A DNA stretch of 64,000 nucleotides from NCBI GenBank assembly GCA_039707655.1, contig CM077673.1, positions 2,986,001 through 3,050,000 of the forward strand, given 5' to 3'. Position numbers and translations under genes: made by a program. Source of the stretch: Elymus sibiricus (Eukaryota > Streptophyta > Magnoliopsida > Poales > Poaceae). Under the pieces are notes generated by a model, which ran no database searches, was not told the DNA's origin, and was given only the letters and a program-made list of their open reading frames with translations. Below, one piece after another: positions 24,609 to 37,013 of the stretch. Within the stretch, counting starts at the first letter, position 1. Each line of letters opens with the position of its first letter.

Positions 24609-25316
24609 TATGCTACTACTCACTACTTTGGGTCTGGGGGCGATCCAAACGTTCGGGGAACCCCGGGGTCCGTTTACGGGCACCTCGCCAAAACTCGCAG
24701 ATTTGGTCCATTCTGACCAGATTCCTATGCTATTATTCACTGTTATTTTGTTGTCGTGGTCGTCCGAACATTCGGGGAAGCCCGTGGACCGGTTACGGGG
24801 ACCTCGCCAAACTAGCAGATTTTGCCTGTTCCGGCCAGTTTTCTATGCTACTACTCACTAATTTTGGGTCTCGGGGCGATCCAAAAGTTCGGGAAACCCC
24901 GGGGTCTGCTTACGAGCAACTCGCCAAAACTCGCAGATTTGGTCCATTCTGACCAGTTTTCTATGCTATTATTCACTGTTTTTGGTTGTCGTGGTCGTCC
25001 CAACATTTGGGGATGCCCGGGGTCCGGTTACGTGGACCTCGCCAAAACTCGCAGATTTGGTCCATTCTTACCAGTTTTCTAAGCTATTATTCACTGTGTT
25101 TTGGTTGTCGTGGTCGTCCGAACGTTCGGGGAAGCCCGGGGTCAGGTTACGGGGACCTCGCAAAAACTCGAAGATTTGGTCCATTCTTACCTGTTTTCTA
25201 TGCTATTACTCACTCATTTTGGGTCCCGGGGCGATCCAAATGTTCGGGGAACCCCGGAGTCCGCTTACTGGGACCTCGCCAAAACTAGCAGATTTTGCTT
25301 GTTCCGGCCAGTTTTC
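24609..25316 (+). repeat. central unit 9: 6-mer, alpha form
   Basis: Copy of unit 7 at +1,416 bp, including agattcc at 24,724. Fourth 6-mer in a row, the longest run of 6-mers in the array. Confidence 0.92.
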
Positions 25317-26380
25317 TATGCTACTACTCACTACTTTGGGTCTGGGGGCGATCCAAACGTTCGGGGAACCCCGGGGTCCGTTTACGGGCACCTCGCCAAA
25401 ACTCGCAGATTTGGTCCATTCTGACCAGATTTCTATGCTATTATTCACTGTTATTTTGTTGTCGTGGTCGTCCGAACATTCGGGGAAGCCCGTGGACCGG
25501 TTACGGGGACCTCGCCAAACTAGCAGATTTTGCCTGTTCCGGCCAGTTTTCTATGCTACTACTCACTAATTTTGGGTCTCGGGGCGATCCAAAAGTTCGG
25601 GAAACCCCGGGGTCTGCTTACGAGCAACTCGCCAAAACTCGCAGATTTGGTCCATTCTGACCAGTTTTCTATGCTATTATTCACTGTTTTTGGTTGTCGT
25701 GGTCGTCCCAACATTTGGGGATGCCCGGGGTCCGGTTACGTGGACCTCGCCAAAACTCGCAGATTTGGTCCATTCTTACCAGTTTTCTAAGCTATTATTC
25801 ACTGTGTTTTGGTAGTCGTGGTCGTCCGAACGTTCGGGGAAGCCCGGGGTCAGGTTACGGGGACCTCGCAAAAACTCGAAGATTTGGTCTATTCTTACCA
25901 GTTTTCTATGCTATTACTCACTCATTTTGGGTCCCGGGGCGATCCAAATGTTCGGGGAAACCCCGGGGTCCGCTTATGGGGAGCTTGCCAAAACTCGCAG
26001 ATTTTGTCCATTCTGACCAGATTTCTATGCTATCATTCACTGTTTTTCGGTAGTCGTGGTTGTCCGAACATTCGGCGAAGCCCGGGGTGCGGTTATGGGG
26101 ACCTCGCCAAAATAAGCAGATTTTGTGTATCCCGGCTAGTTTCCTATGCTATTACTCACTAATTTTGGGTCTCGGGGCGATCCATACGTTCGGGGAACCC
26201 CGGGGTCCGCATACGGGGACCTGGCCAAAAGTCGCAGATTTGGTCCATTCTTACCTGTTTTCTATGCTATTACTCACTCATTTTGGGTCCCGGGGCGATC
26301 CAAATGTTCGGGGAACCCCGGAGTCCGCTTACTGGGACCTCGCCAAAACTAGCAGATTTTGCTTGTTCCGGCCAGTTTTC
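25317..26380 (+). repeat. central unit 10: 9-mer
   Basis: H 'agt' form. G has a private C-to-T at a CpG, 26,096 (ggttatgggg). Confidence 0.92.
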
Positions 26381-27444
26381 TATGCTACTACTCACTACTT
26401 TGGGTCTGGGGGCGATCCAAACGTTCGGGGAACCCCGGGGTCCGTTTACGGGCACCTCGCCAAAACTCGCAGATTTGGTCCATTCTGACCAGATTTCTAT
26501 GCTATTATTCACTGTTATTTTGTTGTCGTGGTCGTCCGAACATTCGGGGAAGCCCGTGGACCGGTTACGGGGACCTCGCCAAACTAGCAGATTTTGCCTG
26601 TTCCGGCCAGTTTTCTATGCTACTACTCACTAATTTTGGGTCTCGGGGCGATCCAAAAGTTCGGGAAACCCCGGGGTCTGCTTACGAGCAACTCGCCAAA
26701 ACTCGCAGATTTGGTCCATTCTGACCAGTTTTCTATGCTATTATTCACTGTTTTTGGTTGTCGTGGTCGTCCCAACATTTGGGGATGCCCGGGGTCCGGT
26801 TACGTGGACCTCGCCAAAACTCGCAGATTTGGTCCATTCTTACCAGTTTTCTAAGCTATTATTCACTGTGTTTTGGTAGTCGTGGTCGTCCGAACGTTCG
26901 GGGAAGCCCGGGGTCAGGTTACGGGGACCTCGCAAAAACTCGAAGATTTGGTCTATTCTTACCAGTTTTCTATGCTATTACTCACTCATTTTGGGTCCCG
27001 GGGCGATCCAAATGTTCGGGGAAACCCCGGGGTCCGCTTATGGGGAGCTTGCCAAAACTCGCAGATTTTGTCCATTCTGACCAGATTTCTATGCTATCAT
27101 TCACTGTTTTTCGGTAGTCGTGGTTGTCCGAACATTCGGCGAAGCCCGGGGTGCGGTTACGGGGACCTCGCCAAAATAAGCAGATTTTGTGTATCCCGGC
27201 TAGTTTCCTATGCTATTACTCACTAATTTTGGGTCTCGGGGCGATCCATACGTTCGGGGAACCCCGGGGTCCGCATACGGGGACCTGGCCAAAAGTCGCA
27301 GATTTGGTCCATTCTTACCTGTTTTCTATGCTATTACTCACTCATTTTGGGTCCCGGGGCGATCCAAATGTTCGGGGAACCCCGGAGTCCGCTTACTGGG
27401 ACCTCGCCAAAACTAGCAGATTTTGCTTGTTCCGGCCAGTTTTC
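26381..27444 (+). repeat. central unit 11: 9-mer
   Basis: Standard A-I with H 'agt' form. Confidence 0.92.
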
Positions 27445-28152
27445 TATGCTACTACTCACTACTTTGGGTCTGGGGGCGATCCAAACGTTCGGGGAACCCC
27501 GGGGTCCGTTTACGGGCACCTCGCCAAAACTCGCAGATTTGGTCCATTCTGACCAGATTTCTATGCTATTATTCACTGTTATTTTGTTGTCGTGGTCGTC
27601 CGAACATTCGGGGAAGCCCGTGGACCGGTTACGGGGACCTCGCCAAACTAGCAGATTTTGCCTGTTCCGGCCAGTTTTCTATGCTACTACTCACTAATTT
27701 TGGGTCTCGGGGCGATCCAAAAGTTCGGGAAACCCCGGGGTCTGCTTACGAGCAACTCGCCAAAACTCGCAGATTTGGTCCATTCTGACCAGTTTTCTAT
27801 GCTATTATTCACTGTTTTTGGTTGTCGTGGTCGTCCCAACATTTGGGGATGCCCGGGGTCCGGTTACGTGGACCTCGCCAAAACTCGCAGATTTGGTCCA
27901 TTCTTACCAGTTTTCTAAGCTATTATTCACTGTGTTTTGGTAGTCGTGGTCGTCCGAACGTTCGGGGAAGCCCGGGTTCAGGTTACGGGGACCTCGCAAA
28001 AACTCGAAGATTTGGTCCATTCTTACCTGTTTTCTATGCTATTACTCACTCATTTTGGGTCCCGGGGCGATCCAAATGTTCGGGGAACCCCGGAGTCCGC
28101 TTACTGGGACCTCGCCAAAACTAGCAGATTTTGCTTGTTCCGGCCAGTTTTC
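27445..28152 (+). repeat. central unit 12: 6-mer, beta form
   Basis: Beta fusion monomer but without the I marker of units 6 and 8 (cttactggg here). First unit of a 4,608-bp block (units 12-16). Confidence 0.92.
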
Positions 28153-29216
28153 TATGCTACTACTCACTACTTTGGGTCTGGGGGCGATCCAAACGTTCGG
28201 GGAACCCCGGGGTCCGTTTACGGGCACCTCGCCAAAACTCGCAGATTTGGTCCATTCTGACCAGATTTCTATGCTATTATTCACTGTTATTTTGTTGTCG
28301 TGGTCGTCCGAACATTCGGGGAAGCCCGTGGACCGGTTACGGGGACCTCGCCAAACTAGCAGATTTTGCCTGTTCCGGCCAGTTTTCTATGCTACTACTC
28401 ACTAATTTTGGGTCTCGGGGCGATCCAAAAGTTCGGGAAACCCCGGGGTCTGCTTACGAGCAACTCGCCATAACTCGCAGATTTGGTCCATTCTGACCAG
28501 TTTTCTATGCTATTATTCACTGTTTTTGGTTGTCGTGGTCGTCCCAACATTTGGGGATGCCCGGGGTCCGGTTACGTGGACCTCGCCAAAACTCGCAGAT
28601 TTGGTCCATTCTTACCAGTTTTCTAAGCTATTATTCACTGTGTTTTGGTAGTCGTGGTCGTCCGAACGTTCGGGGAAGCCCGGGGTCAGGTTACGGGGAC
28701 CTCGCAAAAACTCGAAGATTTGGTCTATTCTTACCAGTTTTCTATGCTATTACTCACTCATTTTGGGTCCCGGGGCGATCCAAATGTTCGGGGAAACCCC
28801 GGGGTCCGCTTATGGGGAGCTTGCCAAAACTCGCAGATTTTGTCCATTCTGACCAGATTTCTATGCTATCATTCACTGTTTTTCGGTAGTCGTGGTTGTC
28901 CGAACATTCGGCGAAGCCCGGGGTGCGGTTACGGGGACCTCGCCAAAATAAGCAGATTTTGTGTATCCCGGCTAGTTTCCTATGCTATTACTCACTAATT
29001 TTGGGTCTCGGGGCGATCCATACGTTCGGGGAACCCCGGGGTCCGCATACGGGGACCTGGCCAAAACTCGCAGATTTGGTCCATTCTTACCTGTTTTCTA
29101 TGCTATTACTCACTCATTTTGGGTCCCGGGGCGATCCAAATGTTCGGGGAACCCCGGAGTCCGCTTACTGGGACCTCGCCAAAACTAGCAGATTTTGCTT
29201 GTTCCGGCCAGTTTTC
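28153..29216 (+). repeat. central unit 13: 9-mer
   Basis: H 'act' form. C has a private A-to-T at 28,471 (cgccataactcg). Confidence 0.92.
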
Positions 29217-30280
29217 TATGCTACTACTCACTACTTTGGGTCTGGGGGCGATCCAAACGTTCGGGGAACCCCGGGGTCCGTTTACGGGCACCTCGCCAAA
29301 ACTCGCAGATTTGGTCCATTCTGACCAGATTTCTATGCTATTATTCACTGTTATTTTGTTGTCGTGGTCGTCCGAACATTCGGGGAAGCCCATGGACCGG
29401 TTACGGGGACCTCGCCAAACTAGCAGATTTTGCCTGTTCCGGCCAGTTTTCTATGCTACTACTCACTAATTTTGGGTCTCGGGGCGATCCAAAAGTTCGG
29501 GAAACCCCGGGGTCTGCTTACGAGCAACTCGCCAAAACTCGCAGATTTGGTCCATTCTGACCAGTTTTCTATGCTATTATTCACTGTTTTTGGTTGTCGT
29601 GGTCGTCCCAACATTTGGGGATGCCCGGGGTCCGGTTACGTGGACCTCGCCAAAACTCGCAGATTTGGTCCATTCTTACCAGTTTTCTAAGCTATTATTC
29701 ACTGTGTTTTGGTAGTCGTGGTCGTCCGAACGTTCGGGGAAGCCCGGGGTCAGGTTACGGGGACCTCGCAAAAACTCGAAGATTTGGTCTATTCTTACCA
29801 GTTTTCTATGCTATTACTCACTCATTTTGGGTCCCGGGGCGATCCAAATGTTCGGGGAAACCCCGGGGTCCGCTTATGGGGAGCTTGCCAAAACTCGCAG
29901 ATTTTGTCCATTCTGACCAGATTTCTATGCTATCATTCACTGTTTTTCGGTAGTCGTGGTTGTCCGAACATTCGGCGAAGCCCGGGGTGCGGTTACGGGG
30001 ACCTCGCCAAAATAAGCAGATTTTGTGTATCCCGGCTAGTTTCCTATGCTATTACTCACTAATTTTGGGTCTCGGGGCGATCCATACGTTCGGGGAACCC
30101 CGGGGTCCGCATACGGGGACCTGGCCAAAAGTCGCAGATTTGGTCCATTCTTACCTGTTTTCTATGCTATTACTCACTCATTTTGGGTCCCGGGGCGATC
30201 CAAATGTTCGGGGAACCCCGGAGTCCGCTTACTGGGACCTCGCCAAAACTAGCAGATTTTGCTTGTTCCGGCCAGTTTTC
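29217..30280 (+). repeat. central unit 14: 9-mer
   Basis: H 'agt' form. B has G-to-A at a CpG, 29,392 (gcccatgg). Confidence 0.92.
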
Positions 30281-30988
30281 TATGCTACTACTCACTACTT
30301 TGGGTCTGGGGGCGATCCAAACGTTCGGGGAACCCCGGGGTCCGTTTACGGGCACCTCGCCAAAACTCGCAGATTTGGTCCATTCTGACCAGATTTCTAT
30401 GCTATTATTCACTGTTATTTTGTTGTCGTGGTCGTCCGAACATTCGGGGAAGCCCGTGGACCGGTTACGGGGACCTCGCCAAACTAGCAGATTTTGCCTG
30501 TTCCGGCCAGTTTTCTATGCTACTACTCACTAATTTTGGGTCTCGGGGCGATCCAAAAGTTCGGGAAACCCCGGGGTCTGCTTACGAGCAACTCGCCAAA
30601 ACTCGCAGATTTGGTCCATTCTGACCAGTTTTCTATGCTATTATTCACTGTTTTTGGTTGTCGTGGTCGTCCCAACATTTGGGGATGCCCGGGGTCCGGT
30701 TACGTGGACCTCGCCAAAACTCGCAGATTTGGTCCATTCTTACCAGTTTTCTAAGCTATTATTCACTGTGTTTTGGTTGTCGTGGTCGTCCGAACGTTCG
30801 GGGAAGCCCGGGGTCAGGTTACGGGGACCTCGCAAAAACTCGAAGATTTGGTCCATTCTTACCTGTTTTCTATGCTATTACTCACTCATTTTGGGTCCCG
30901 GGGCGATCCAAATGTTCGGGGAACCCCGGAGTCCGCTTACTGGGACCTCGCCAAAACTAGCAGATTTTGCTTGTTCCGGCCAGTTTTC
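30281..30988 (+). repeat. central unit 15: 6-mer, alpha form
   Basis: Alpha fusion monomer with no other private base noted. Confidence 0.92.
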
Positions 30989-32052
30989 TATGCTACTACT
31001 CACTACTTTGGGTCTGGGGGCGATCCAAACGTTCGGGGAACCCCGGGGTCCGTTTACGGGCACCTCGCCAAAACTCGCAGATTTGGTCCATTCTGACCAG
31101 ATTTCTATGCTATTATTCACTGTTATTTTGTTGTCGTGGTCGTCCGAACATTCGGGGAAGCCCGTGGACCGGTTACGGGGACCTCGCCAAACTAGCAGAT
31201 TTTGCCTGTTCCGGCCAGTTTTCTATGCTACTACTCACTAATTTTGGGTCTCGGGGCGATCCAAAAGTTCGGGAAACCCCGGGGTCTGCTTACGAGCAAC
31301 TCGCCAAAACTCGCAGATTTGGTCCATTCTGACCAGTTTTCTATGCTATTATTCACTGTTTTTGGTTGTCGTGGTCGTCCCAACATTTGGGGATGCCCGG
31401 GGTCCGGTTACGTGGACCTCGCCAAAACTCGCAGATTTGGTCCATTCTTACCAGTTTTCTAAGCTATTATTCACTGTGTTTTGGTAGTCGTGGTCGTCCG
31501 AACGTTCGGGGAAGCCCGGGGTCAGGTTACGGGGACCTCGCAAAAACTCGAAGATTTGGTCTATTCTTACCAGTTTTCTATGCTATTACTCACTCATTTT
31601 GGGTCCTGGGGCGATCCAAATGTTCGGGGAAACCCCGGGGTCCGCTTATGGGGAGCTTGCCAAAACTCGCAGATTTTGTCCATTCTGACCAGATTTCTAT
31701 GCTATCATTCACTGTTTTTCGGTAGTCGTGGTTGTCCGAACATTCGGCGAAGCCCGGGGTGCGGTTACGGGGACCTCGCCAAAATAAGCAGATTTTGTGT
31801 ATCCCGGCTAGTTTCCTATGCTATTACTCACTAATTTTGGGTCTCGGGGCGATCCATACGTTCGGGGAACCCCGGGGTCCGCATACGGGGACCTGGCCAA
31901 AAGTCGCAGATTTGGTCCATTCTTACCTGTTTTCTATGCTATTACTCACTCATTTTGGGTCCCGGGGCGATCCAAATGTTCGGGGAACCCCGGAGTCCGC
32001 TTACTGGGACCTCGCCAAAACTAGCAGATTTTGCTTGTTCCGGCCAGTTTTC
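30989..32052 (+). repeat. central unit 16: 9-mer
   Basis: H 'agt' form. F carries C-to-T at a CpG, 31,607 (gtcctgggg), shared with units 18 and 21. Confidence 0.92.
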
Positions 32053-32760
32053 TATGCTACTACTCACTACTTTGGGTCTGGGGGCGATCCAAACGTTCGG
32101 GGAACCCCGGGGTCCGTTTACGGGCACCTCGCCAAAACTCGCAGATTTGGTCGATTCTGACCAGATTTCTATGCTATTATTCACTGTTATTTTGTTGTCG
32201 TGGTCGTCCGAACATTCGGGGAAGCCCGTGGACCGGTTACGGGGACCTCGCCAAACTAGCAGATTTTGCCTGTTCCGGCCAGTTTTCTATGCTACTACTC
32301 ACTAATTTTGGGTCTCGGGGCGATCCAAAAGTTCGGGAAACCCCGGGGTCTGCTTACGAGCAACTCGCCAAAACTCGCAGATTTGGTCCATTCTGACCAG
32401 TTTTCTATGCTATTATTCACTGTTTTTGGTTGTCGTGGTCGTCCCAACATTTGGGGATGCCCGGGGTCCGGTTACGTGGACCTCGCCAAAACTCGCAGAT
32501 TTGGTCCATTCTTACCAGTTTTCTAAGCTATTATTCACTGTGTTTTGGTTGTCGTGGTCGTCCGAACGTTCGGGGAAGCCCGGGGTCAGGTTACGGGGAC
32601 CTCGCAAAAACTCGAAGATTTGGTCCATTCTTACCTGTTTTCTATGCTATTACTCACTCATTTTGGGTCCCGGGGCGATCCAAATGTTCGGGGAACCCCG
32701 GAGTCCGCTTACTGGGACCTCGCCAAAACTAGCAGATTTTGCTTGTTCCGGCCAGTTTTC
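32053..32760 (+). repeat. central unit 17: 6-mer, alpha form
   Basis: A carries C-to-G at 32,153 (ggtcgattctg), shared with units 22 and 24. Confidence 0.92.
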
Positions 32761-33469
32761 TATGCTACTACTCACTACTTTGGGTCTGGGGGCGATCCAA
32801 ACGTTCGGGGAACCCCGGGGTCCGTTTACGGGCACCTCGCCAAAACTCGCAGATTTGGTCCATTCTGACCAGATTTCTATGCTATTATTCACTGTTATTT
32901 TGTTGTCGTGGTCGTCCGAACATTCGGGGAAGCCCGTGGACCGGTTACGGGGACCTCGCCAAACTAGCAGATTTTGCCTGTTCCGGCCAGTTTTCTATGC
33001 TACTACTCACTAATTTTGGGTCTCGGGGCGATCCAAAAGTTCGGGAAACCCCGGGGTCTGCTTACGAGCAACTCGCCAAAACTCGCAGATTTGGTCCATT
33101 CTGACCAGTTTTCTATGCTATTATTCACTGTTTTTGGTTGTCGTGGTCGTCCCAACATTTGGGGATGCCCGGGGTCCGGTTACGTGGACCTCGCCAAAAC
33201 TCGCAGATTTGGTCCATTCTTACCAGTTTTCTAAGCTATTATTCACTGTGTTTTGGTAGTCGTGGTCGTCCGAACGTTCGGGGAAGCCCGGGGTCAGGTT
33301 ACGGGGACCTCGCAAAAACTCGAAGATTTGGTCTATTCTTACCAGTTTTCTATGCTATTACTCACTCATTTTGGGTCCTGGGGCGATCCAAATGTTCGGG
33401 GAAACCCCGGGGTCCGCTTATGGGGAGCTTGCCAAAACTAGCAGATTTTGCTTGTTCCGCCCAGTTTTC
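32761..33469 (+). repeat. central unit 18: independent 6-mer with F/I junction, 709 bp
   Basis: Order A-B-C-D-E-(F/I). E is intact; F begins normally with the C-to-T marker at 33,379, then switches to the end of I within gccaaaact (33,431-33,439). G and H are missing. It therefore arose by a different deletion from the other 6-mers. The I end reads ttccgcccag, shared with unit 25. Confidence 0.92.
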
Positions 33470-34177
33470 TATGCTACTACTCACTACTTTGGGTCTGGGG
33501 GCGATCCAAACGTTCGGGGAACCCCGGGGTCCGTTTACGGGCACCTCGCCAAAACTCGCAGATTTGGTCCATTCTGACCAGATTTCTATGCTATTATTCA
33601 CTGTTATTTTGTTGTCGTGGTCGTCCGAACATTCGGCGAAGCCCATGGACCGGTTACGGGGACCTCGCCAAACTAGCAGATTTTGCCTGTTCCGGCCAGT
33701 TTTCTATGCTACTACTCACTAATTTTGGGTCTCGGGGCGATCCAAAAGTTCGGGAAACCCCGGGGTCTGCTTACGAGCAACTCGCCAAAACTCGCAGATT
33801 TGGTCCATTCTGACCAGTTTTCTATGCTATTATTCACTGTTTTTGGTTGTCGTGGTCGTCCCAACATTTGGGGATGCCCGGGGTCCGGTTACGTGGACCT
33901 CGCCAAAACTCGCAGATTTGGTCCATTCTTACCAGTTTTCTAAGCTATTATTCACTGTGTTTTGGTAGTCGTGGTCGTCCGAACGTTCGGGGAAGCCCGG
34001 GTTCAGGTTACGGGGACCTCGCAAAAACTCGAAGATTTGGTCCATTCTTACCTGTTTTCTATGCTATTACTCACTCATTTTGGGTCCCGGGGCGATCCAA
34101 ATGTTCGGGGAACCCCGGAGTCCGCTTACTGGGACCTCGCCAAAACTAGCAGATTTTGCTTGTTCCGGCCAGTTTTC
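33470..34177 (+). repeat. central unit 19: 6-mer, beta form
   Basis: B has ttcggcgaagcccatgg, two changes against the consensus; the cggcgaag is otherwise typical of monomer G. First unit of the second 4,608-bp block (units 19-23). Confidence 0.92.
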
Positions 34178-35241
34178 TATGCTACTACTCACTACTTTGG
34201 GTCTGGGGGCGATCCAAACGTTCGGGGAACCCCGGGGTCCGTTTACGGGCACCTCGCCAAAACTCGCAGATTTGGTCCATTCTGACCAGATTTCTATGCT
34301 ATTATTCACTGTTATTTTGTTGTCGTGGTCGTCCGAACATTCGGGGAAGCCCGTGGACCGGTTACGGGGACCTCGCCAAACTAGCAGATTTTGCCTGTTC
34401 CGGCCAGTTTTCTATGCTACTACTCACTAATTTTGGGTCTCGGGGCGATCCAAAAGTTCGGGAAACCCCGGGGTCTGCTTACGAGCAACTCGCCAAAACT
34501 CGCAGATTTGGTCCATTCTGACCAGTTTTCTATGCTATTATTCACTGTTTTTGGTTGTCGTGGTCGTCCCAACATTTGGGGATGCCCGGGGTCCGGTTAC
34601 GTGGACCTCGCCAAAACTCGCAGATTTGGTCCATTCTTACCAGTTTTCTAAGCTATTATTCACTGTGTTTTGGTAGTCGTGGTCGTCCGAACGTTCGGGG
34701 AAGCCCGGGGTCAGGTTACGGGGACCTCGCAAAAACTCGAAGATTTGGTCTATTCTTACCAGTTTTCTATGCTATTACTCACTCATTTTGGGTCCCGGGG
34801 CGATCCAAATGTTCGGGGAAACCCCGGGGTCCGCTTATGGGGAGCTTGCCAAAACTCGCAGATTTTGTCCATTCTGACCAGATTTCTATGCTATCATTCA
34901 CTGTTTTTCGGTAGTCGTGGTTGTCCGAACATTCGGCGAAGCCCGGGGTGCGGTTACGGGGACCTCGCCAAAATAAGCAGATTTTGTGTATCCCGGCTAG
35001 TTTCCTATGCTATTACTCACTAATTTTGGGTCTCGGGGCGATCCATACGTTCGGGGAACCCCGGGGTCCGCATACGGGGACCTGGCCAAAACTCGCAGAT
35101 TTGGTCCATTCTTACCTGTTTTCTATGCTATTACTCACTCATTTTGGGTCCCGGGGCGATCCAAATGTTCGGGGAACCCCGGAGTCCGCTTACTGGGACC
35201 TCGCCAAAACTAGCAGATTTTGCTTGTTCCGGCCAGTTTTC
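34178..35241 (+). repeat. central unit 20: 9-mer
   Basis: H 'act' form; no private base noted. Confidence 0.92.
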
Positions 35242-36305
35242 TATGCTACTACTCACTACTTTGGGTCTGGGGGCGATCCAAACGTTCGGGGAACCCCGGG
35301 GTCCGTTTACGGGCACCTCGCCAAAACTCGCAGATTTGGTCCATTCTGACCAGATTTCTATGCTATTATTCACTGTTATTTTGTTGTCGTGGTCGTCCGA
35401 ACATTCGGGGAAGCCCGTGGACCGGTTACGGGGACCTCGCCAAACTAGCAGATTTTGCCTGTTCCGGCCAGTTTTCTATGCTACTACTCACTAATTTTGG
35501 GTCTCGGGGCGATCCAAAAGTTCGGGAAACCCCGGGGTCTGCTTACGAGCAACTCGCCAAAACTCGCAGATTTGGTCCATTCTGACCAGTTTTCTATGCT
35601 ATTATTCACTGTTTTTGGTTGTCGTGGTCGTCCCAACATTTGGGGATGCCCGGGGTCCGGTTACGTGGACCTCGCCAAAACTCGCAGATTTGGTCCATTC
35701 TTACCAGTTTTCTAAGCTATTATTCACTGTGTTTTGGTAGTCGTGGTCGTCCGAACGTTCGGGGAAGCCCGGGGTCAGGTTACGGGGACCTCGCAAAAAC
35801 TCGAAGATTTGGTCTATTCTTACCAGTTTTCTATGCTATTACTCACTCATTTTGGGTCCTGGGGCGATCCAAATGTTCGGGGAAACCCCAGGGTCCGCTT
35901 ATGGGGAGCTTGCCAAAACTCGCAGATTTTGTCCATTCTGACCAGATTTCTATGCTATCATTCACTGTTTTTCGGTAGTCGTGGTTGTCCGAACATTCGG
36001 CGAAGCCCGGGGTGCGGTTACGGGGACCTCGCCAAAATAAGCAGATTTTGTGTATCCCGGCTAGTTTCCTATGCTATTACTCACTAATTTTGGGTCTCGG
36101 GGCGATCCATACGTTCGGGGAACCCCGGGGTCCGCATACGGGGACCTGGCCAAAAGTCGCAGATTTGGTCCATTCTTACCTGTTTTCTATGCTATTACTC
36201 ACTCATTTTGGGTCCCGGGGCGATCCAAATGTTCGGGGAACCCCGGAGTCCGCTTACTGGGACCTCGCCAAAACTAGCAGATTTTGCTTGTTCCGGCCAG
36301 TTTTC
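35242..36305 (+). repeat. central unit 21: 9-mer
   Basis: H 'agt' form. F carries the C-to-T marker at 35,860 plus a private G-to-A at 35,890 (ccccagggt). Confidence 0.92.
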
Positions 36306-37013
36306 TATGCTACTACTCACTACTTTGGGTCTGGGGGCGATCCAAACGTTCGGGGAACCCCGGGGTCCGTTTACGGGCACCTCGCCAAAACTCGCAGATT
36401 TGGTCGATTCTGACCAGATTTCTATGCTATTATTCACTGTTATTTTGTTGTCGTGGTCGTCCGAACATTCGGGGAAGCCCGTGGACCGGTTACGGGGACC
36501 TCGCCAAACTAGCAGATTTTGCCTGTTCCGGCCAGTTTTCTATGCTACTACTCACTAATTTTGGGTCTCGGGGCGATCCAAAAGTTCGGGAAACCCCGGG
36601 GTCTGCTTACGAGCAACTCGCCAAAACTCGCAGATTTGGTCCATTCTGACCAGTTTTCTATGCTATTATTCACTGTTTTTGGTTGTCGTGGTCGTCCCAA
36701 CATTTGGGGATGCCCGGGGTCCGGTTACGTGGACCTCGCCAAAACTCGCAGATTTGGTCCATTCTTACCAGTTTTCTAAGCTATTATTCACTGTGTTTTG
36801 GTTGTCGTGGTCGTCCGAACGTTCGGGGAAGCCCGGGGTCAGGTTACGGGGACCTCGCAAAAACTCGAAGATTTGGTCCATTCTTACCTGTTTTCTATGC
36901 TATTACTCACTCATTTTGGGTCCCGGGGCGATCCAAATGTTCGGGGAACCCCGGAGTCCGCTTACTGGGACCTCGCCAAAACTAGCAGATTTTGCTTGTT
37001 CCGGCCAGTTTTC
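36306..37013 (+). repeat. central unit 22: 6-mer, alpha form
   Basis: A carries ggtcgattctg (36,406), as in units 17 and 24. Confidence 0.92.
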
